Part shown: positions 43,701 to 53,055 of the stretch, piece by piece
Position numbering within the stretch: the first letter of the stretch is position 1
How the letters are laid out: every line of letters begins with the position of its first letter
DNA from: CG2-30-36-16 sp964372115
Lineage (GTDB): Bacteria; Bacteroidota; Ignavibacteria; Ignavibacteriales; Ignavibacteriaceae
DNA: 60,422 nucleotides
Assembly (NCBI GenBank): GCA_964372115.1
Contig: CAYJPN010000032.1
Location: 1 to 60,422, forward strand
Direction of reading: 5' to 3'
The notes under the pieces: model-generated
What the model saw: the letters and a program-made list of their open reading frames with translations, nothing else
Told to the model about the DNA's origin: nothing
The model's database searches: none
Position numbers and translations under genes: made by a program

Positions 43701-44480
43701 CTGCGAGTAATTTGCGGCGTAAATTATTACAAGTCTTCCCGGTTCCGGAATTGGAGTATAATCAAAAACACCTTTGCCGTAATTGTAGAATAGAGTTTTA
43801 TAAATGTTTTCAAACTCGCCTGTTATTCCTTTCATCGGTGTATTTCTGATAAGAGGATTTACATTCGGCGCAGTATCGTCAGCATAAACTTTTAATACAA
43901 GCCTGCGATATATTTTTAGTTTTTCTAATTTCGGATTGTATTGTATCGGGTTAAATTGAATTGTCATTCCGCGTAAATCTCTTACAATGTAAGGATCTGA
44001 TAGTCCTACCTTATTTGAAGGATACCAGGTATCTTCACCATAAATTTTATTAAAAGTATAGGGGACGGTATTCGGATCGATGTCTCTTGTAAAATGTCCC
44101 TTTGAAGGTGCGATTACTCCTGTACTAACAGTAGAAAACTCCTCATCGACAATTTTATAGTTCATCGCTGCCTCATCGGGAATTATAATACTTCCTTTAA
44201 ATATTGGTATTTGAGGAAATCCTTTGTCCATCATCCAGATCATCTCAGGCGCAGAAAGAAATAAATGTTCCTTTCCTTTGATGTTTACTGGCTGCTGATT
44301 ATAACCGTTAAAAACAAATTCTATAGTAGTTGAATTGTAATCAGCGCTGAGGATGTTCATTGAAACTCCCAGCTTGCCGCCGCCGTTTGTATAAACCGGC
44401 TGTGCCGAAATCTGGATAGAGAATGTTAACACACAAATAAAAAATATTCGCCTCGCGAATTGAAGAGTAAAAAGCTTCAT
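40746..44480 (-). CDS. Gingipain-type C25 cysteine peptidase, T9SS cargo
   Basis: The 1244-aa exported enzyme has a signal peptide (to about 27, ISAQ) and a propeptide (about 28-240). The C25 caspase-like catalytic domain (about 245-590) has His448 in NYIGHGSGTSW and Cys481 in IDVACQNGSF. A fibronectin-III domain follows (about 597-690). Next is a nidogen-like/anchor beta domain (about 830-975: GPFNFGFNYKYYG, VSSNGYLTFEPV, ISPFWDDLDGKTTG). A second FN3-like linker and a T9SS sorting domain complete it (about 1160-1244: LSQNYPNPFNPATKIKYS, ending KKMMLVK). It is predicted to be a secreted or surface protease for protein substrates. A paralogue with the same order lies at 55969-59586. It is transcribed alone, with a 431-bp leader region. 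Confidence 0.92.
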   Translation of the reverse strand: MKLFTLQFARRIFFICVLTFSIQISAQPVYTNGGGKLGVSMNILSADYNSTTIEFVFNGYNQQPVNIKGKEHLFLSAPEMIWMMDKGFPQIPIFKGSIIIPDEAAMNYKIVDEEFSTVSTGVIAPSKGHFTRDIDPNTVPYTFNKIYGEDTWYPSNKVGLSDPYIVRDLRGMTIQFNPIQYNPKLEKLKIYRRLVLKVYADDTAPNVNPLIRNTPMKGITGEFENIYKTLFYNYGKGVFDYTPIPEPGRLVIIYAANYSQQVQPLYNWKIEKGVPTLLAEYPTVTGSGANAIKTYIQNLYNQPEGITYIVLVGESGEIPTLSGLSEGAASDPCFVKLAGTDAYPDAYISRISPTNADNCAYIVKKILKYEKYPDTGSQAGWYYKTTGVASNENGSTPLYDWQRMNLLRDTLFNHGFTSMDEIYDPGATSSQVAAAINDGRSIVNYIGHGSGTSWSTSSFNVSAIRNLTNGYKNPFIIDVACQNGSFTLSECMEEAWIRAGDTLNPKGAIAVYGASTNTSWVPPCDMQSEAIYLLANKMRSTVGGICFNGVMKAMDLWGGSTGEGLQLMEQYNIFGDCSMVMNFGMMPDSVAPNAIIDLSASNPTSNSLTINWTTPMDSSFGGVVSYDVRCSDSPITSTNFNSCMQFLVSGQNDSTGSLKSFAVSGLAFNTTYYFAIKAKDMWGNTASMSNVTSGTTLGAPLLAISPADSMHVVVEPNQVVTDTVVISNISAGSSSLDYSIEMTNNTFPEKLNVAYKIISLKSNTPPERSNDKNNPLEVGGSSIKGFGGPDNFGYNWIDSDELNGPQYVWNDIAATGTLVTNWIPTGTYNATDEGYAGPFNFGFNYKYYGIVKTQVYVSSNGYLTFEPVTGSTFTNAAIPSSSTPNEIISPFWDDLDGKTTGKVYYKQDENNFIIQFHDWQKYSGTGTLTFQIVFSSNGRLMFYYKNMTTTLNGATVGIENAAGNDGLQIAYNSIYVKNNLAVKIASEPDWIAGTGLSGTIANGGSALVEFTFSGSDYPVGYYKMDMVLTSNDPQHSQLVYPVTMLLDDGSIPVELSSFTAAPSEAGVNLNWETTTEVNNQGFVIERSTENNKNWETVSFVKGRGNSTEPIVYNFTDKFFYSGKTYYRLKQMDFDGKINYSSLIEIDLSNLPDDYVLSQNYPNPFNPATKIKYSLPMASNVNVSVYNSLGEVVTELVNKSQAAGYYEINFNASGLASGIYIYKIQARSVDGQKQFFDIKKMMLVK

Positions 44481-44911
44481 CGGAACTCCGGTTTGATTTA
44501 TCGGAAATATGCGGAAAGATCTTCAAATGTTGTAATAAAGAATTTTTCCTTTTTAGTGAGTCTGATTTATAATACTGTACAAAATCAGTAAAAACTCATT
44601 TCTAAAATAAATTAGTAGTGTTTATAAAGCAAAAAAAAAATGAGGCAAGCGTAAACATTTCGTTTATAAATGTATATCACTTATCATTTTTTTAAAAATG
44701 ATACCAAAAATTACCTTAAGAGCTCCTCAAAAAATCCGTTATCCATTTACGGACTTATGCTGCTAATCCGGATTTTCGAAGAGAGCCAATTAAAGTTTTT
44801 AGAAATGTCCATAAGTTTTAAACCGTCTCTAAATTTTCATTTTTTAACCAATTGATAAATCAATTAAACGCAAAATTAGTCTTTAGAGACAGTTTATTGT
44901 GTCGCAAGATG
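44481..44911. other. 431-bp intergenic region between glmM and the C25 gene
   Basis: No gene is seen. The region contains three inverted repeats: a 10-bp stem with a 2-nt loop at 44682-44703, AAAATCCG with CGGATTTT at 44731-44776, and a nested structure at 44825-44890. It must hold the glmM terminator and the C25 gene promoter, both on the minus strand. Confidence 0.6.
44825..44890 (-). ncRNA. Nested hairpin downstream of glmM
   Basis: GTCTCTAAA (44825-44833) pairs with TTTAGAGAC (44882-44890) as a 9-bp outer stem. Inside, AATTGAT pairs with ATCAATT around AA. It starts 21 bp after the glmM stop on the minus strand. It may be a terminator-like element or a structured RNA; no known family is recognised. 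Confidence 0.3.
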
Positions 44912-46267
44912 TTAGTCAGATAACTTTTTAATTTGGTTAAAATATTTTAATGAAAATTCCTCCGCAAGTTTTTCATCTTTAGCTTCTGTAATAATTCTAA
45001 TAATCGGTTCTGTATTTGATTTACGGAAATGTACCCAGTGATCAGCAAAGTCAATTCTTAAACCGTCATCGGTGTTTACTTTTTCATTCTTATAGTTCTC
45101 AACCAAAAGTCTGATTACTTCATCAGGCGCAGCTTTGCCAAGCTGAATTTTTTTCTTTGCAATAAAGTATTGAGGTAAAGATATTTTTAATTCAGCAAGT
45201 GTGCCGCCGAACTCAAGTAGGTGCTGAAGGGTAATTGCAATACCTACTAATGCGTCTCTACCATAATGAAGTTCCGGGTAAATTACTCCACCGCTTCCTT
45301 CGCCGCCAATGACAGCGCCTGTCTCTTTCATTTTTAATACTACATTTGCCTCGCCAACCGGCGAACGTAAAACAGTACAACCAAATTCCGACGCTACATC
45401 ATCCACTGCGCGCGTTGTTGAAAGGTTTACAACAGTATTTCCTTTTACTTTTGAAAGAACAAATTGAGTTGCGAGTGTAATTGTGTTTTCTTCTCCAAAC
45501 GGTTCGCCCTCGTTGGTTATCAAAACGAGTCTATCAACATCGGGGTCAACCACTACACCGAGATCGGCATTGTGTTGCTTTACTGCTTTTAAAGTTTCGG
45601 TTAAATTCTCCGGTAATGGCTCTGGCAGACGGGGGAAAATGCCTGTTTTATCACAACTCATTTCAATTACTTCACATCCGAACTCCCTAAGTAATTGAGG
45701 GATACAATAAACTCCCGCTCCGTTTACACAATCAACAAGAACTTTAAACTTCCTTTTTTTTATTGCTTCTTTGTCTATGTATTTCATCTTTAATACATCT
45801 TCCATGTGTCGCGACAATCCTTCTTCATAAATCGTTAGTTTGCCAACGTCTTCCCATTTCGAGTAGCCTGGTTCATTGTTGCTTAACAAATTTAACATCT
45901 CAACGTTTTCTTGCGGAGTCATAAACTCGCCTTTGCCATTAAGCAATTTCAGCGCATTCCATTCATTTGGATTATGACTTGCTGAAATAGCAATACCTCC
46001 GTTTGCCTCAAGCGTTTTAACCGTATATAAAACGGTTGGGGTAGGGCATATTCCGATATCAATAACATCAAAACCTTTTGCCATTAAAGTACCGATAACA
46101 ATATTTTTAACCATCTCGCCTGTTACCCGTGCGTCACGACCAACTACAATTTTTCCTTTGCCTATAAAATCGCCATAAGCGGATGTATATTTCACTAAAA
46201 CTGCAGGGTCAAGTCCATCACCTACAATTCCTCGTATACCCGATACACTTACCATCAATGTTGGCAT
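44912..46267 (-). CDS. glmM: Phosphoglucosamine mutase-type phosphohexomutase
   Basis: The 451-aa enzyme has the four phosphohexomutase regions: catalytic Ser97 in GIAISASHNPNEWNALK, the Mg-binding DPDVDRLVL, the sugar-specificity loop GGEGSGGVIYP, and the phosphate-binding FRKSNTEPIIRI near the C-terminus. It begins MPTLMVSVSGIRGIVGDGL. The family includes GlmM, phosphomannomutase and phosphoglucomutase. The GEGSGG loop fits GlmM-like enzymes, which make glucosamine-1-phosphate for peptidoglycan and LPS. Hexose specificity is not certain. The gene is transcribed alone on the minus strand. Confidence 0.85.
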   Translation of the reverse strand: MPTLMVSVSGIRGIVGDGLDPAVLVKYTSAYGDFIGKGKIVVGRDARVTGEMVKNIVIGTLMAKGFDVIDIGICPTPTVLYTVKTLEANGGIAISASHNPNEWNALKLLNGKGEFMTPQENVEMLNLLSNNEPGYSKWEDVGKLTIYEEGLSRHMEDVLKMKYIDKEAIKKRKFKVLVDCVNGAGVYCIPQLLREFGCEVIEMSCDKTGIFPRLPEPLPENLTETLKAVKQHNADLGVVVDPDVDRLVLITNEGEPFGEENTITLATQFVLSKVKGNTVVNLSTTRAVDDVASEFGCTVLRSPVGEANVVLKMKETGAVIGGEGSGGVIYPELHYGRDALVGIAITLQHLLEFGGTLAELKISLPQYFIAKKKIQLGKAAPDEVIRLLVENYKNEKVNTDDGLRIDFADHWVHFRKSNTEPIIRIITEAKDEKLAEEFSLKYFNQIKKLSD

Positions 46268-46536
46268 CTGTCCTCCTAATTTTCTTCAAGTAATGATTTA
46301 GTTATTATAATAACAAAAATAGTTGATAGTCATTAATAAACTAAGTCATTCATTATTTTTTTTACAAAATTATAAAAGTTTTTGCAATTTTTGTTTTATC
46401 ATTAACAATAACTTCTTATTTTTGTCAAATTAATTTCGAAGAGGGATTCTTGGCATCGTTAATTAAGTGAGGATGCCGGATTTAATAAATAATAGACTAA
46501 CAAAAGTCGCTTATCTTTAATTAATATACGAGGTTT

Positions 46537-49407
46537 TTGATGAGTAAGTTTCGCTTACTTTCGATCATACTGTTAACCTTAATTGTTTCAAATACTCTCA
46601 CTTTTTCTCAATCTACAGGAAAAATATCAGGTAAAATTACCGATCATTCTACAAGCGAAGAAATTCCTTTTGCAAATGTTTTTGTTGAAGGAACAAACCA
46701 GGGAGCAGCCGCTGATATTGATGGTAATTACTCAATCTTAAATCTGAAACCGGGACTTTATACAGTCACTGCTTCAGTTGTAGGTTATCAAAAAGTGTCA
46801 GTTGAAAATGTAAGGGTAAACGTAGACTTTACTACACGATTAGATTTTCAGCTTTCCACCGGAGCAATAGATATGCCGGCGGTAATTGTGCAGGGCGAAA
46901 GAAACCCTTTGATACGTCAGGATCTTACAAATCCTACTGTGGCAATTACTGAAGAAAGTATAAAAGAATTACCGGTTGACCAGATTTCGGATGTTATCCG
47001 GCTTCAGGCAGGTGTTGTCCAGGGCAATGACGGGCAACTGCATGTAAGAGGCGGTTATGGAAATGAAATTGCGTTTACATTAAATGGTATTTCAGTAAAT
47101 GATCCCTATGCGAACCAGAGAGCAATAGGGGTAGCCACAAATGCCGTTCAAGAAGTTTCGGTTTCAACAGGTACATTTAGCGCTCAATACGGCAACGCGT
47201 TAAGCGGTGTTGTAAACTATGTTACAAAAGAAGGCGGTGAAAAATACACCTTGAGTTTAAGAAGTTATGCTGGCGATTATGTAACCAACCGAACTTCTCT
47301 TTTTGATAAAGCCGGGTTCAAAGATATTGATCCGCTCAACAGAGCACGCATCGAAGCCACAATGGGAGGACCCATTCCTGCATTAAACAACGCACGGTTT
47401 TATCTCTCGGGTGTTTTTGAAAACTTCAGAGGACTTTATTATGGAAAAAGACTATATAATCCAACCGATTCTTATCTCTCAAGAGAAAGTTTTAGTGGTA
47501 CCGATCCAAGAAATGGAAAAAATTTAGATCCTTATTATTTTAATCCCTATTTTGATGATGCAGATAGTCTACACGGTGTTCCAACAGGCGATGGTAGTTT
47601 AGTTCCTATGAACCCTTCCCTTAGCTGGAATGTTCAGGGAAATTTGAGTTATAAGCTGAGCCCGCGGTTTAAAGTAAAGTATGAAGCGGTTTATGACAAG
47701 GGACAATCACAATCATACAGTAATTCCTGGAAGTATAATCCTGACGGAAGAGGTACAAACTATTCCGAAGGTATTGTTCAATCTTTGGATATTACACATA
47801 CTTTAAGCGATAATATGTTTTATACCCTTAAAGGTTCTTACGGTTATAACTCAGCAGATTATTATTTATACAAAAATGTAGATGATAAACGCTACCTGCC
47901 GAGTAATGTATTTTTACGTTCTGTTGGCAATACATTTTTCTATTCCGGCGGAACCGATAATTATAGACAATTTAGAACAACAAAAACCATCGGTTTAAAA
48001 GGTGATATAGTTGCACAGCTTTTTACATCGCATGAGTTTAAAGCCGGTTTCGAACTTAGATTGCACGATCTTGAGTTTGAAGGTTATTCAGTTGAAATAT
48101 TAAAAAAGAACAGCGATGGAACACTGGGCAATTTAACATTTACGGATTACTTATATGACAGTAAATTAGATGTAGTCAGAAGAAAACCGGTTGATAACCC
48201 TGCGCTTTATACATACTACAAACGTAAACCTACTCAATTCGCCGCATATTTTCAGGATAAAATTGAGTTAGCATCTACATTGATCCTTAATGCCGGTATT
48301 CGTTACGAAATGTTTAACCCCTCTTCCGAATACAACACCAATATTTCGAAAAATCTTGTTGATTCTCTTGCCGGTAATATCACAGCGTACAACGTTTCGG
48401 CAAAAATAAAACATTCAATTTCACCCCGCATAAGCGTTTCTTATCCAATAACTGATAGAGGCGTTATTAGATTTTCCTACGGACATTTTTATCAGATTGG
48501 TTCTTTATCCTCTTTGTATTCCAATCCGAATTATTATGTTACAAACTTTGGTTCAACACCTACCTTTGGTAATGCAAATGTGGAACCTCAAAAATCTGTG
48601 CAATACGAGATTGGTTTACAGCAACAGTTAACCGAAGATTTCAAATTCGATTTAACCGGATTTTATAAAGATGTTGCAAATTATATTTACACCCAAACTG
48701 TCTATACAACTACCGGTCGTCAATACAATTTGCTTACTAACCTTTCGTATTCTAATACGCGAGGGATAATTCTTTCCTTCTTAAAAAGAAGATCACCGGG
48801 GAGTATATTTTCTGCAAGTTTAGATTATACATTCTCAATAGCCGAGGGGAACAGAACCGAACCTACGGATGAGTTGTTCTTCAGCGAAGCAGCCGGTAAA
48901 CAAACTGAAACTTTTCTTGTTCCGCTTAGTTTTGACAGAAGTCATGTAATTAATGGATCCGTAAGTGTAAGTGAGCCGGAAGATTGGGCGGTAGGTATGA
49001 TATTTAATATTCAAACCGGTTCGCCCTATACGCCAAGTCTGCCTTCAGATTTGGTTGATATCCGCTATGAACAAAATTCCGCCATACAAAATTTACAATG
49101 GAATGTTGATCTAAAATTAGAAAAATATTTCGCAATAGGCGCTTTTAAGTACTCCGTCTTTTTGCAGGTTGAAAATATATTTGATACTGCTAATGAATTA
49201 TATGTTTATGCCAGCTCCGGCAGAGCATTATCAAACATCGAACAAACGCTGCAGGCAAACCAGTTTAATGAAATTAAAAATAGAATTAAAAACGGTGATC
49301 CCGGTCTTTTCGGTCTTGACCAGATAAACAACTATTATTCAAATAGACCTGAACGAATCAATAGACCCCGCGAGGTACGTTTAGGATTTTCAGTTCTGTT
49401 TAATTAA
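46537..49407 (+). CDS. TonB-dependent receptor with carboxypeptidase-like N-terminal domain
   Basis: The 956-aa outer-membrane protein has a signal peptide (to about 25, TFSQS) and a carboxypeptidase D regulatory-like beta domain (about 28-115, GKISGKITDHSTSEEIPFAN). A plug follows (about 125-240: QISDVIRLQAGVVQGNDGQL, RGGYGNEIAFTLNGISVNDP, SGVVNYVTKEGG). The barrel ends REVRLGFSVLFN. It is the first of three plus-strand genes, followed after 22 bp by a large surface protein and then a PorV/PorQ-like barrel. The substrate is unknown. This arrangement recurs in T9SS-rich Bacteroidota and may serve surface assembly rather than nutrient uptake (inference). Confidence 0.88.
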   Translation: MMSKFRLLSIILLTLIVSNTLTFSQSTGKISGKITDHSTSEEIPFANVFVEGTNQGAAADIDGNYSILNLKPGLYTVTASVVGYQKVSVENVRVNVDFTTRLDFQLSTGAIDMPAVIVQGERNPLIRQDLTNPTVAITEESIKELPVDQISDVIRLQAGVVQGNDGQLHVRGGYGNEIAFTLNGISVNDPYANQRAIGVATNAVQEVSVSTGTFSAQYGNALSGVVNYVTKEGGEKYTLSLRSYAGDYVTNRTSLFDKAGFKDIDPLNRARIEATMGGPIPALNNARFYLSGVFENFRGLYYGKRLYNPTDSYLSRESFSGTDPRNGKNLDPYYFNPYFDDADSLHGVPTGDGSLVPMNPSLSWNVQGNLSYKLSPRFKVKYEAVYDKGQSQSYSNSWKYNPDGRGTNYSEGIVQSLDITHTLSDNMFYTLKGSYGYNSADYYLYKNVDDKRYLPSNVFLRSVGNTFFYSGGTDNYRQFRTTKTIGLKGDIVAQLFTSHEFKAGFELRLHDLEFEGYSVEILKKNSDGTLGNLTFTDYLYDSKLDVVRRKPVDNPALYTYYKRKPTQFAAYFQDKIELASTLILNAGIRYEMFNPSSEYNTNISKNLVDSLAGNITAYNVSAKIKHSISPRISVSYPITDRGVIRFSYGHFYQIGSLSSLYSNPNYYVTNFGSTPTFGNANVEPQKSVQYEIGLQQQLTEDFKFDLTGFYKDVANYIYTQTVYTTTGRQYNLLTNLSYSNTRGIILSFLKRRSPGSIFSASLDYTFSIAEGNRTEPTDELFFSEAAGKQTETFLVPLSFDRSHVINGSVSVSEPEDWAVGMIFNIQTGSPYTPSLPSDLVDIRYEQNSAIQNLQWNVDLKLEKYFAIGAFKYSVFLQVENIFDTANELYVYASSGRALSNIEQTLQANQFNEIKNRIKNGDPGLFGLDQINNYYSNRPERINRPREVRLGFSVLFN

Positions 49408-49429
49408 AAACGAGAATTAAGGTATTATA

Positions 49430-52400
49430 ATGAATAAAAAAATTATTCTTTTTTTGATAGCCTCACTGCTGCTTTCTGTAGCGGTAATGGCTCAAGAAAA
49501 ACCGACAGAACTTTGGAATACCAAAGGACTATCGCAAGCTGATATGGAGAGGATTTTCGGCGATTTATACCGTCCGGGTAAAATCTTCAAAGTAAACGGC
49601 GACAAGAAATCTATTAAAGAAGTAATAATAAATGGAAACAAAGTTACGACTGTTGTTTTTAATTACGGTTCAATTTGTAAGCCGAATTATCTTGGCGGCG
49701 GCGCCGATCTTGTTTGGCAAAATCTCGGCTACGGTTATGAGTTCGGTCCGCTTGCTGCGGGAGAAGTTACTACATTAAAAGGTGATGGAACTACAGATAC
49801 ACTGCATATAGTCAGCGATTCATATGTTATCCCATCTCAGGGGTCCTATTCACCTGATGGTACTTTAAAATGGGGATGGCTGCCAAAAACAGGATTTAGC
49901 GATCCTAATTCTGGGGCTATCGCTACATTAAACGCCGCAGATAAAGATGGTGATGGAAAACCTGATTCCTGGCCTGAAAGATGGTACAACCCAAATGTTG
50001 GTAAGTATCTTTGGCCGGCATTTCTTGGCGACCAGGCAACTGCGCCCGATGAAGAAGTTTATTTTGTAATGGATGATTACACAAATGAAGAATTTGCTTA
50101 TTACCCCTTCCCGAGTGATTCCACAAAACGAGGTCTTGGTTTGGATGCAGAAGTGAGAATTCTTCAGTTTAACAACCCGCTTGCTGAAGATATTATTTTC
50201 CTTATTTACAATATGACAAACGCCAGCGAAAAAGATTTGCCCCGTTTGTACTTCGGTATGCAAGGCGACCCCCATGTTGGCGGCGCTAATAACTATAGCG
50301 ATGACCGGGCGTTTTTTATTCCGGCGTCCGGTACTCTTGCCGATCCATACGCTCAGAGAGCAAGAAGTATGGTTTATGCTTGGGATGAAGATATGTCTGG
50401 GGACGGCGGAAGAAAAGCCGGTTACTTCGGATGGAAATTTTTAGAATCACCAACCAATAGCATAGATGGTAGAGATAATGATGACGACGGTTTGCTTGAT
50501 GAATCGCCGTATAACAGTTCTGGATTTTTTATTGATGGCGTAAATTATCCGCTGAATCTCAACATTTTTAACCTTGCTAAATTTACTGCTGTTTACGGTG
50601 AACCAAGACCAAGATGGTCAGGTGATGAGGATGGTGATTGGGATCCTGAAAAAGACGATATAGGTATAGATGGTATCCCTCCAACTTCTCCAAATTATCC
50701 CGGTCCGGATTATGGCGAGGGTGATGGCAAACCATCACAGGCTTTTTATCTTGATATGAATGATAACTTAAAATATGATGCTGGCGAACCATTAAATGAT
50801 GAGCAGCTTCAGGGCTACCGCTGGGCAGGTTCAGAACCAAATTTCGGACAAAGAGATGTTTCCGAATCCGACCAGCTTGGTTTAACATCTTTCCATGCTG
50901 CTTTATTTGCAAGCGTTTACCCAAAAGATGACGCTATTATGTGGCAGTGGTTATCATCCGAAACTATAGACCCTAACCAGGAATATTTACAAAACCCGGG
51001 CGATAACATTTTTAATTTTGGTACCGGCCCTCTTGGTTTGAAGAAAAAAGAATCGCAGCGTTTTTCAATGGCAATTCTTTTCGGTAATAGCTTAGATGAT
51101 TTAGTATTAAATGCCGAAACATCTACACGCGTACTCGAATCCGATTACCGCTTTGCAAAGCCGCCCGAAAAACCAAATGTTACCGCGGTTGCCGGTGATG
51201 GAAGAGTTACGCTGTACTGGAATTCAGCTTCTGAAAAATCATTCGATCCTTTTACTAGAGCATTCGATTTTCAGGGTTATAAAATTTACAGAAGCCGCGA
51301 TTATACGTTTTCGGATGTGTACACAGTTACCGATGCAAATGGTGTTCCGTTTCTCGGGCAGCCGTTGTTCGATCAGAATACAGGCAAACGTGCACAGTTT
51401 GATCTTGTAGATTCACTTTCCGGTTTTCACCCGGTTGAATATATAGGACGCGCTGTAAAATTTTATCTCGGCAGTAATACAGGTCTTGTACATCAGTATG
51501 TAGATTCAACAGCTACAAACGGCATCACTTATTATTACGCGGTTGTTGCTTACGACGGTGGGTCGATTAAATTTGGTGTTCCTCCTTCAGAAACACAAGC
51601 CGTTATATCAAGAGACGCTATTACAAGTAAACTGCAATTTGATGTAAACACCGTTCAGGTAACCCCAAATCCTCTTGGATCAGGAATTCAAAATGCTGAC
51701 GCGGGTGTCGGCGGTATTCCTCAACAAGTTGTCGGAAATTCAACCGGCTCTGTTGTTGTTAAGGTGCTTGATGATCTTAAAGTTCCGAATAAAAATTATA
51801 AAATTCTTTTTGCTGGCCCCGATACGTACAGTGTATTGGATTCAACCGGCGTAGAAGAATCGTTTACTTCAAAAGACACAGTGTTTGTTTCGTTGAGTAA
51901 ACAATTTATAGATATTTCAAGTTTTGTTATGTATGATGACGGCGGAAATGTTGTTGATGCAGCAAAATTTGTTCTTAATGAGGAAGCGGGCAGAATACGC
52001 GGAGCTAATGTTGGCGCTTTGCCGGCAGGCAATAAATATAAAGTTTCGTTCCGTTATTATCCGGTATACCAGAGTAAAAAAGTTCACGGAGAAGACGGTA
52101 ATGATGCTTTTGACGGAATGAGACTTTTCATAAAAACTGACGCTTTGGCACTTAACCATGAATCCTCAAAATTCATAGTTAATAATTCCGGTACAAACCT
52201 TAGAGATACATTAATATTTCCACCTAAAGCAGGCGGAAAAGATACAATCCGGTATCGCGCGGATTGGGAAATAAGATGGACTGGTTTTGACACTACTGCT
52301 ACCGGGCAGTGGTTAAATCCTGGTGACACAACCCGTACAAATTTAGTCGGTATTCGGGTAATATGTCCATTCAATATATGGAATATATCTGAAAATGCGC

Positions 52401-52984
52401 CCGCTAAATATATAGTGTTTGCAACAACCGGAACAAAAAATTTAAGTAGATGGAAACTTGGTCAGGAAATAATTCTTTTACCGCAAAATGCTACAGGTTT
52501 TGCAACTACGTGGCAGGTAGAATTCCGTGCGCCTAAGGATACGGCGATAACACCGATCTATCCGATGAATGGCGATGTCTATCTTGTAAAAACTAAAAAA
52601 CCATTCATGGCTGGTGATCTTTACATGCTTAACTCGAAAGAAGCAAAATTCGAATCGGATAAGGCATCGCAAAATCTAAGCAACATTTATGTGGTTCCAA
52701 ACCCGTATGTAGCCTACAGTCTTTCTGAAAATCCGGGACGTACTGTTACTCAAAGAGGCGATCGTGAACTTCAATTCCGGAATCTTCCGCCTAAATGTAC
52801 AATTCGTATTTACACACTTCTTGGTGAATTAGTTCAAACAATCGAGAAGGATGATAATTCCAGCATTGCCGGCTGGGATTTATTAAGCTACGAAGGTCAG
52901 AAAATTGCATACGGAATTTACATATACCACGTAGATGCACCGGGTGTTGGCGAAAAAATTGGCAGAATAGCAGTTATTAAATAA
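49430..52984 (+). CDS. Large secreted surface protein with Asp-rich loops and a T9SS-like C-terminus
   Basis: The 1184-aa protein has a signal peptide ending AVMAQ. Several calcium-type Asp-rich loops follow: DKDGDGKPDSW (about 170-182), RDNDDDGLLDESP (about 350-362) and DEDGDWDPEKDD (about 400-412). A fibronectin-III domain starts near 585 (PNVTAVAGDGRVTLYWNSAS). The C-terminal domain (about 1085-1184, NIYVVPNPYVAYSLSEN, ending KIGRIAVIK) looks like a variant T9SS sorting domain without the QNYPNPFNPS motif. It is probably surface-located with structural calcium. I do not recognise the family as a whole. It sits between the TonB receptor and the PorV/PorQ-like barrel and likely works with them. 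Confidence 0.82.
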   Translation: MNKKIILFLIASLLLSVAVMAQEKPTELWNTKGLSQADMERIFGDLYRPGKIFKVNGDKKSIKEVIINGNKVTTVVFNYGSICKPNYLGGGADLVWQNLGYGYEFGPLAAGEVTTLKGDGTTDTLHIVSDSYVIPSQGSYSPDGTLKWGWLPKTGFSDPNSGAIATLNAADKDGDGKPDSWPERWYNPNVGKYLWPAFLGDQATAPDEEVYFVMDDYTNEEFAYYPFPSDSTKRGLGLDAEVRILQFNNPLAEDIIFLIYNMTNASEKDLPRLYFGMQGDPHVGGANNYSDDRAFFIPASGTLADPYAQRARSMVYAWDEDMSGDGGRKAGYFGWKFLESPTNSIDGRDNDDDGLLDESPYNSSGFFIDGVNYPLNLNIFNLAKFTAVYGEPRPRWSGDEDGDWDPEKDDIGIDGIPPTSPNYPGPDYGEGDGKPSQAFYLDMNDNLKYDAGEPLNDEQLQGYRWAGSEPNFGQRDVSESDQLGLTSFHAALFASVYPKDDAIMWQWLSSETIDPNQEYLQNPGDNIFNFGTGPLGLKKKESQRFSMAILFGNSLDDLVLNAETSTRVLESDYRFAKPPEKPNVTAVAGDGRVTLYWNSASEKSFDPFTRAFDFQGYKIYRSRDYTFSDVYTVTDANGVPFLGQPLFDQNTGKRAQFDLVDSLSGFHPVEYIGRAVKFYLGSNTGLVHQYVDSTATNGITYYYAVVAYDGGSIKFGVPPSETQAVISRDAITSKLQFDVNTVQVTPNPLGSGIQNADAGVGGIPQQVVGNSTGSVVVKVLDDLKVPNKNYKILFAGPDTYSVLDSTGVEESFTSKDTVFVSLSKQFIDISSFVMYDDGGNVVDAAKFVLNEEAGRIRGANVGALPAGNKYKVSFRYYPVYQSKKVHGEDGNDAFDGMRLFIKTDALALNHESSKFIVNNSGTNLRDTLIFPPKAGGKDTIRYRADWEIRWTGFDTTATGQWLNPGDTTRTNLVGIRVICPFNIWNISENAPAKYIVFATTGTKNLSRWKLGQEIILLPQNATGFATTWQVEFRAPKDTAITPIYPMNGDVYLVKTKKPFMAGDLYMLNSKEAKFESDKASQNLSNIYVVPNPYVAYSLSENPGRTVTQRGDRELQFRNLPPKCTIRIYTLLGELVQTIEKDDNSSIAGWDLLSYEGQKIAYGIYIYHVDAPGVGEKIGRIAVIK

Positions 52985-52995
52985 TTTTTGATTCG

Positions 52996-53020
52996 TCCCG
53001 GTTCTAAATAAGAGCCGGGA
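52996..53020 (+). other. Intercistronic hairpin before the PorV/PorQ-like gene
   Basis: TCCCGGTTCT (52996-53005) pairs with AGAGCCGGGA (53011-53020) with one G-U pair and a 5-nt loop. There is no T run, so it may stabilise or process the mRNA rather than terminate it. Confidence 0.55.
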
Positions 53021-53055
53021 ATGTTTGAAAAAATCAAACTAAGGAAATTTGAATT

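Noticed and set aside
51111..51410. 99-codon frame overlapping the 1184-aa gene
   Set aside because: It lies in another frame of a clearly coding region and has no independent signals.
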